64,000 bases of DNA from an uncultured Candidatus Saccharibacteria bacterium (GTDB taxonomy: Bacteria; Patescibacteriota; Saccharimonadia; Saccharimonadales; Saccharimonadaceae): NCBI GenBank assembly GCA_946414345.1, contig CAMKOB010000001.1, positions 20,619-84,618 of the forward strand. Direction: 5' to 3'. Below the pieces are notes generated by a model. It saw only the letters and a list, made by a program, of their open reading frames with translations. It was not told the origin of the DNA and ran no database searches. The translations under genes were made by a program, and so were the position numbers. Numbering within the stretch: position 1 is the first letter of the stretch; every line of letters begins with the position of its first letter. Shown here one piece after another: positions 61,201-64,000 of the stretch.

Positions 61201-61587
61201 TCCCCATTTATTTTTGTAACTAGCACTAGTAGAAAACGTCGTTTCATCGACTGCAGAGGCAATAGACTCTATTTCGTCATCATTTTGATTTACAAGACTC
61301 GTCGATTCATCCGTTGCAACCATTAAAGTATAACCAGTAAAGTTATCAGTTTCAATGCTAATGGTATTATTACCAGATTTAGAATAAGCACCTGTTGACG
61401 TAGGCAAAATGGTGATTGCTAAATTATGAGTATCTGTGGAGATGGTGAGAGTGCTTTGTTTTGCAATTGCACCAGCCGAAGAAGATGAAATAACAGAAAA
61501 GATAACCGCGACAAGCAGAATTAAGACACAGAACAGGTGTCGAAAAGTACCTTTCGCATACAGTAAATAAAATATACTGCTTCTCAT
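55291..61587 (-). CDS. Giant surface protein: InlB-like and Big_2 repeats with a C-terminal tyrosine phosphatase domain
   Basis: 2098 residues. A signal peptide (about 15-42, HLFCVLILLVAVIFSVISSSSAGA) leads into a beta-rich domain, then InlB-type repeats (FGGWCD, FTGWYT, FQGWYT, YYAHW), three Big_2-like domains (SNNSSIASVNPTTGEITAVAVG), two ~200-residue jelly-roll-like domains (VWSHMGLCEFN... and VWSEVNACTFG..., both ending MYIRLG) and a cysteine-containing segment. Residues about 1785-2000 form a Y_phosphatase3-type domain: NTRDLGGL near 1796 and the P-loop HCRVGADRTG near 1909 (CX5R intact). A C-terminal membrane helix (about 2065-2090) anchors it. An exported phosphatase on a repeat stalk is unusual; a role on host or prey surfaces is inferred. 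Confidence 0.88.
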   Translation of the reverse strand: MRSSIFYLLYAKGTFRHLFCVLILLVAVIFSVISSSSAGAIAKQSTLTISTDTHNLAITILPTSTGAYSKSGNNTISIETDNFTGYTLMVATDESTSLVNQNDDEIESIASAVDETTFSTSASYKNKWGFMPSQYITTSGGVDTVIANSNFLPAPSTSGDLLAKSSVANNVADEYTIAFGAKIGFETPSGSYSYTYNLIAIANAVVYNVTYNANTQETVTGMPDPNPQALSVDGETPAAQSYGTLSSAVPVVSSADLTFGGWCDVPTTIDSTTGNYVCSGNVYDPSDQYAIDQTAGENITLYAIWLAEQFPIVWSHMGLCEFNGATNSNITGSQCQKYSDVKFIDTEIALYSNENYLKDYEIHFTIEHYLPSEQDNSVDTQQTFVSDKLATSVDDAPYDGKAPGIIVRRSGDSIQVRSTSGHGADNANSKDAITPYTSTEISVFRINHIIYARFNNGPLIEIQNITNFDQQFALTTWFGAYPADDCTGNETAGVCTDAKRFIEADLSNMYIRLGDFDESNLHLIEFKGNGGVPASNSFFVFNGGALGTLPEVTRTDWAFTGWYTLQNGGDLVTPSTIPVGNETYWAHWVKAVSQAEFTSSEIHMAINTNKSINVTNSADLEPYTFTSNNSSIASVNPTTGEITAVAVGKTTITMTGTLSGLTKTISVTVGNNLYTVSFDSQGGSSVADIEVADGGSLGSLPISVRADYSLDGWYSGTNGTGFELTTTTVFDSNTPTQYYAKWVPSFYVCKIAPASSLHQETCSRSGGCSTNGTGYSRGSIITYGTIPDSSTMSYGDAYDCDVNANGIWDSADERFYYIGMNGTNAKFVYYRSTQQANDQDYDTAIAALPTSATWTNTHLQVFADTRVARFMTREEVQTVCSAGSLNVTNIGNNGNCVYLLEQSNYTVTTRRDGIWLEAEGSNRYRIHTGTRQITTNTTANTARATIEVPINLVEQWSPPQIIYTITFDAHNGTSPSAVSINDGDALGSNYPSTDPTKTNYVFQGWYTSETGGTMVTSTTVPEGDTTYHAQWKKSVALAEINSNSFTIGEGNTATINVINSAELEPYSFTSNNSSVATVNSTTGEITALTIGTTTITMTGDDSGDTQTITVSVVDPSSTFEITFDSQGGSPVVSPVYVVIGSALGSNYPSPDPTLANNAFQGWYTQGGTLVTSETIPDGDVTYYAHWKLDVQQAIIANNDLSLSVGGQIAIVVNNASSIEGYTFSSADSGIASVDATTGVVTGVSEGSTSIVMTGLQSGLTLSIPVEVFSSSVTMYQVTYNANGGTADYYIDSVANGDAINTLPDATRTNYKFFGWYTDDGTFYNEVTPATIITSDITFYAKWVEDTSGFPIVWSEVNACTFGSGNVSGDYCSASNKVKTYIDTGIQLFTQANYDKDFDVGFTIIEYNPSVNANQATFVNSKQENKTNNYPGFVFRRYSNHSSNLEITQKWSGNDGVSIQIPYTTVKTVRIMRRITNDNGTPTSKMYYSINDGPVTLLQDITSITRLYFDTKVWFGASVQSNGTSPQRPLTGIITDMYIRLGADTDYLINLDANGGTVNPTSFAVTIGDQLGTLPTPTPPNSNYTFDGWYDESVSPAVAVTSSTTPDSHETYVAHWNYTSSNIPVTFDVSNDATRGYQTIINNWIQSPINITTFNENSPINSSTWGDTTQLSEAGFWSGLKSNFETNHCMIPGYGDAATTTVNPTAWGNGSVDCSKPDAFDTKIGAPLDVYLYDLNNSTLGAQVSYAKADNGIIHNMIPGQSYYWVKSDDSSVYGYVTATSTNGRRWVDTGQIRNTRDLGGLPVTYTDANNNTITGTLEYGKLFRGERLWSDASNATELTNLGIVKEYDLSDGTELGGDTKLSQYQQDSVIHYNFDVDLTTGSNYLKAWTAVTDIMNDVVANKNIYFHCRVGADRTGTVAYLLEGLLGVPDEARYEEYSLTHLSGLFDRTRYYKQKASNNALKFVFMMDYVLTTQDIYNWYMANPNANANLVQQFRSAMVNITSSTPAASNNSLNQENISMNYSNNVEPGGPEESEEDALDTGYTAPLGVTHFVDSSNNSGEVNVESTPEVNLLAVAGLTAATGLSTAAYIALCKHNDS

Positions 61588-61625
61588 ATCTGTTACAACT
61601 TTATCTCCACTAATTGTATAAATCT

Positions 61626-61633
61626 ATTATACA
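61626..61633 (-). promoter_or_regulatory. -10 element of the phosphatase surface-protein gene
   Basis: TGTATAAT on the minus strand, about 40 bases before the ATG. No strong Shine-Dalgarno is visible in the leader. Confidence 0.4.
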
Positions 61634-61727
61634 TAAACAAAATGCATTATGCAAGTGCTTTAAACTATGAGGAATTAATATAAAAATAATTTTTCCACAA
61701 AAAAAGAGCCCTATGGAGCCATTGCAA

Positions 61728-61803
61728 TGGAGCCGACTGTCAGGCTTGAACTGACGACCTACGGTTTACAAAACCGTTGCTCTACCAACTGAGCTAAGTC
61801 GGC
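61728..61803 (-). tRNA. tRNA-Thr (TGT)
   Basis: 76 bases with encoded CCA. Acceptor GCCGACT/AGTCGGC, discriminator T, anticodon stem ACGGT/ACCGT with loop TTTGTAA giving anticodon TGT, T-loop TTCAAGC. The 3' GGCTCCAT is repeated 14 bases further on. Confidence 0.95.
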
Positions 61804-61829
61804 AACTTAAATAATTATAGCACAAAAAA

Positions 61830-62543
61830 TTATTTTTTACCATCTTTCTTCCCGCAATGATCATGATCTGGATTCGTATCAAATGGATGATGATGGTGCA
61901 ATGATAAATGAGGAAAGATAAATTCAAAGCCAATTTTAACAACCACAAAAGCAATCACAATACTAATATAAGATTCTACGTTCACATGCCATAATAAATA
62001 GATAACCGCCGACAGTAAGACGGCGATTGATATCCAAGCATCATTCATCGTTTCAGCTCCAGAAGCTTTCAATACATCAGATTTAAGTTGAACACCCTTT
62101 TTCTTCAAATAAACTGCAAAGCCCCATTTCGCCGCAATACTTGTCACCAAAATAATGATCGTCGGAATCGAGTAATCCACTTCATCCGGCGTAATGATAT
62201 TTTTGAAAGAAGCAACAAGCATCTCTAAACCCACTGATATTATAATAATTGCAATAATTATGGTTGTGAGGCGTTCGATTTTTTCGCGACGTTCTGCAAA
62301 GCGACCTTTTGAAGCAAGTTTTTCACTTACAATAATCAAAACGCCAGAAACCGCATCAATTAAACTGTGAATCGCATCTGATGCGATAGCTAGCGAATTC
62401 GATAGAATACCAACAAGTAAATTGAATATTGCCAATAGAAAATTAACCAAAATAAATAGCCAACCAGACTTAACAATTACCCTACTGCGATTATCACTTG
62501 TATCGTTTTGTTTATTATTGTGCATCATAACCAATTCTAACAT
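61830..62543 (-). CDS. CDF-family cation transporter lacking the C-terminal domain
   Basis: 237 residues with six membrane helices. NSLAIASDAIHSLIDAVSGV in the second helix carries the metal-site Asp/His pattern, and a second site would be in the fifth helix (ETMNDAWIS, where most relatives have HxxxD). The usual ~80-residue cytoplasmic dimerisation domain is absent; instead a histidine-rich tail (HLSLHHHHPFDTNPDHDHCG) follows. It likely exports zinc or another divalent metal. The ATG at 62543 is used; two more Met codons follow at residues 6 and 7. It ends just upstream of tRNA-Thr. Confidence 0.85.
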   Translation of the reverse strand: MLELVMMHNNKQNDTSDNRSRVIVKSGWLFILVNFLLAIFNLLVGILSNSLAIASDAIHSLIDAVSGVLIIVSEKLASKGRFAERREKIERLTTIIIAIIIISVGLEMLVASFKNIITPDEVDYSIPTIIILVTSIAAKWGFAVYLKKKGVQLKSDVLKASGAETMNDAWISIAVLLSAVIYLLWHVNVESYISIVIAFVVVKIGFEFIFPHLSLHHHHPFDTNPDHDHCGKKDGKK

Positions 62544-62548
62544 TTTTT

Positions 62549-62557
62549 TGGTATAAT
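62549..62557 (+). promoter_or_regulatory. Promoter of the SDR-rubrerythrin operon
   Basis: TGgTATAAT followed by an AAAGGAG site before the ATG at 62580. Confidence 0.55.
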
Positions 62558-62579
62558 TAAAAAAAAGAAAGGAGTAAAA

Positions 62580-63341
62580 ATGTTTAGTCTAAAAGAAAAA
62601 GTTGCAGTTGTGTCAGGTGCCTCTTCAGGGCTTGGTCAACAAATGGCCCTCGCCTTCGCAAGACAAGGCGCAAAACTAGTTATACTTGCGAGGCGAGTGG
62701 AACGCTTAGAAGATTTTAAGCCGAAGCTAATCAAAGAAGGTGCCGAAGACGTACTAGCACTTAAATGTGATGTCACATCAACAAAAGATATCAACGAGGC
62801 AGCAAAAGAAGCAGAAAAAAAGTTTGGCCGCGTAGATATATTATTAAACTGTGCCGGTTCGTCGAAAGACAAAGGTATCTACGACATGACCGATGAGGAA
62901 TGGGACTTTACTATTGCCACAGATGAAACGAGCGTCTTTAAAATGACACGTGCATTTGCAAATATTATGAAAAAGCATAAATATGGTCGCATAATAAACA
63001 TAGCATCAATGTATGGCCTAGTTGGCAATACCGAAATTCCAACCATTGCATATCACACTTCTAAAGGTGCAGTCGTAAACTTCACCCGCGCTGTCGCAGC
63101 AGAACTTGCAACCGACGGTATAACCTGCAACGCAATTTGTCCAGGATATTTTTACACAGAACTCACCACAGCAGTTCTTGATACCGAACGCTTCCAAGAA
63201 TTCGCCAAAACCCACGTGCCAATGCAACGTTATGGCAAACCGGGCGAGCTCGACGCAGCAGCTGTATTTCTAGCATCAGAAGAAGCATCGTATGTTACAG
63301 GTGTAATCTTGCCAGTCGACGGCGGATACACTTGTATATAA
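62580..63341 (+). CDS. Short-chain dehydrogenase/reductase
   Basis: 253 residues of the classical SDR fold: cofactor motif [10 protein letters not shown] (TGx3GxG type), [14 protein letters not shown] with the catalytic Ser, and YHTSKGA with Tyr and Lys. The RR at 36-37 (LARRVERL) suggests NADP(H). The C-terminal [27 protein letters not shown] is typical of gluconate 5-dehydrogenase or 3-oxoacyl reductase relatives; the substrate is uncertain. Rubrerythrin follows after 16 bases in the same operon. Confidence 0.92.
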   Translation: MFSLKEKVAVVSGASSGLGQQMALAFARQGAKLVILARRVERLEDFKPKLIKEGAEDVLALKCDVTSTKDINEAAKEAEKKFGRVDILLNCAGSSKDKGIYDMTDEEWDFTIATDETSVFKMTRAFANIMKKHKYGRIINIASMYGLVGNTEIPTIAYHTSKGAVVNFTRAVAAELATDGITCNAICPGYFYTELTTAVLDTERFQEFAKTHVPMQRYGKPGELDAAAVFLASEEASYVTGVILPVDGGYTCI

Positions 63342-63357
63342 ATTAGAAAGGAGAAAT

Positions 63358-63903
63358 ATGAAGACCAAGTATAGCGGAACTAAAACTGAAGAGAATCTAA
63401 AAAAAGCCTTCGCCGGCGAGTCTGAGGCTCGCAATAAATATGACTATTTTTCATCGAAGGCGAAAAAAGACGGATACGAACAAATTGCCGCAATTTTCGC
63501 CGAAACAGCTCTGAACGAAAAAGAACACGCTAAAATGTGGTATAAAGAACTACATGGTGGCGAGGTTGAGCCAACGAATACCAATCTAGAAGCTGCAGCA
63601 GATGGTGAAAATTACGAGTGGACCGAAATGTATAAAGGCTTTGCAGAGACCGCACGCAAAGAGGGCTTTAATGAGCTTGCCGAAAAATTTGAAGGTGTAG
63701 CTAAAATTGAAAAATCACATGAAGAACGTTATCGTAAATTACTTGCAAATGTCAACGAAGAAAAAGTCTTTTCAAAAGACGGTGATGTGATTTGGGTCTG
63801 CCGTAATTGTGGGCACATCGTAATTGGGAAAAAAGCACCAGACATCTGTCCAGTTTGCAATCATCCACAAGCCTACTTCGAAATCAAAGCCGAAAACTAT
63901 TAA
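63358..63903 (+). CDS. Rubrerythrin
   Basis: 181 residues: an N-terminal ferritin-like four-helix domain with di-iron ligands ([25 protein letters not shown], and [10 protein letters not shown]) and a C-terminal rubredoxin-like iron site with CRNC and CPVC. It reduces hydrogen peroxide in anaerobes. AAAGGAG lies before the ATG. It is second in the operon with the SDR and ends at a terminator. Confidence 0.95.
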   Translation: MKTKYSGTKTEENLKKAFAGESEARNKYDYFSSKAKKDGYEQIAAIFAETALNEKEHAKMWYKELHGGEVEPTNTNLEAAADGENYEWTEMYKGFAETARKEGFNELAEKFEGVAKIEKSHEERYRKLLANVNEEKVFSKDGDVIWVCRNCGHIVIGKKAPDICPVCNHPQAYFEIKAENY

Positions 63904-63910
63904 AAAGAGA

Positions 63911-63942
63911 AAATCCCCAGGCTCAAAACTTGGGGATTTTTT
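63911..63942. terminator. Terminator after rubrerythrin
   Basis: AAATCCCCA (63911-63919) pairs with TGGGGATTT (63931-63939), followed by T-run; on the minus strand it can also end the tRNA-Thr transcript. Confidence 0.82.
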
Positions 63943-63953
63943 GTACAAAAAAA

Positions 63954-64000
63954 TGGAGCCGCGAACCGGGTTTGAACCGGTGACCTCATCCTTACCATGG
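63954..64000 (-). tRNA. tRNA-Thr (GGT), 5' part beyond the window
   Basis: 47 bases of the 3' part: CCA, discriminator T, acceptor 3' strand TCGCGGC, T-arm ACCGG/TTCAAAC/CCGGT, variable loop AGGTC, and anticodon stem GGATG. Counting back puts GGT at the anticodon with T33 before it. Confidence 0.8.

Noticed and set aside
61680-61727. Terminator hairpin after tRNA-Thr (TGT)
   Set aside because: A T-run is present, but the only palindrome, CCATTGCAATGG, has no loop, so I cannot support a normal stem.
1-64000. TGA recoded as glycine or tryptophan, as in some CPR lineages
   Set aside because: TGA ends plausible genes, for example the one at 38105, and the tRNA-Trp anticodon is CCA. Conserved Gly and Trp positions use ordinary codons.

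Overview
The window looks like chromosome from a small-genome, AT-rich bacterium of the Patescibacteria (CPR), most probably a Candidatus Saccharibacteria (TM7) relative living anaerobically in an animal host. This is inference. It rests on tight gene packing with many 1-25 base overlaps, a cysteine-free L33, very large secreted proteins built from FISUMP, InlB-like and Big_2 modules, anaerobic ribonucleotide reductase and rubrerythrin, and an absence of biosynthetic pathways. The standard code fits: TGA is used as stop. No CRISPR array, transposase or complete prophage is visible.

Layout. 1-8.8 kb: dCMP deaminase, then a minus-strand block of replication and repair genes (recR, ybaB, a GT39-like membrane protein, dnaB, dnaX), a thioredoxin-fold protein and a SufS-type desulfurase. 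8.8-13.9 kb: a broken-up ribosomal/NusG cluster: L10 leader-rplJ-rplL (+), rplA (-) and rplK (+) from back-to-back promoters, nusG-secE (-), tRNA-Gln. 14-21.3 kb: an anchored protein and a 2089-residue FISUMP/InlB surface protein. 21.4-31.9 kb: a spermidine-synthase-like membrane protein, a coupled ADP-ribosylglycohydrolase pair, a methyltransferase, an acyltransferase-like protein, a giant MacB/FtsX-type ABC protein and, divergent from it, the VTC/DUF4956 pair. 32-37.5 kb: 7TM sensor-like protein, CAP protein, CapA-like protein, YgjP-like protease, P-loop kinase and polysaccharide deacetylase. 37.5-38.3 kb: tRNA-Trp with a 3'-end relic, rpmG and a 53-codon gene. 38.4-48.4 kb: UvrD-nuclease fusion, a single-module FISUMP protein, and an operon running nrdD-nrdG-(Ig/TM protein)-iscS-iscU. 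48.4-55.3 kb: a GC-rich orphan gene, tRNA-Val, prfA-prmC, htrA-like protease, lepB, rmuC. 55.3-64 kb: a 2098-residue surface protein ending in a tyrosine-phosphatase domain, tRNA-Thr, CDF transporter, SDR, rubrerythrin and a cut-off second tRNA-Thr.

How it fits together. Cell-surface functions dominate the accessory content (two giant repeat proteins, FISUMP, CAP, CapA-like, deacetylase, signal peptidase, HtrA), as expected of an episymbiont that handles host or prey surfaces. The Fe-S genes iscS/iscU share an operon with the anaerobic reductase and its [4Fe-4S] activase, behind a pair of NrdR-like boxes.

Two transcription styles are visible. About fifteen genes have an extended -10 element (TGnTATAAT or close) ending only 6-11 bases before the start codon, with no Shine-Dalgarno, which predicts leaderless mRNAs. 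In contrast, four scattered orphan genes (12174-12644, 24975-25205, 38105-38266, 48447-49127) are clearly richer in G+C, have their own promoter (three with a -35 element and exact 17-base spacer), a leader and a strong GC hairpin behind them: isolated, moron-like expression cassettes of unknown function. No gene-free stretch exceeds about 300 bases once the tRNAs, leaders and terminators are counted.
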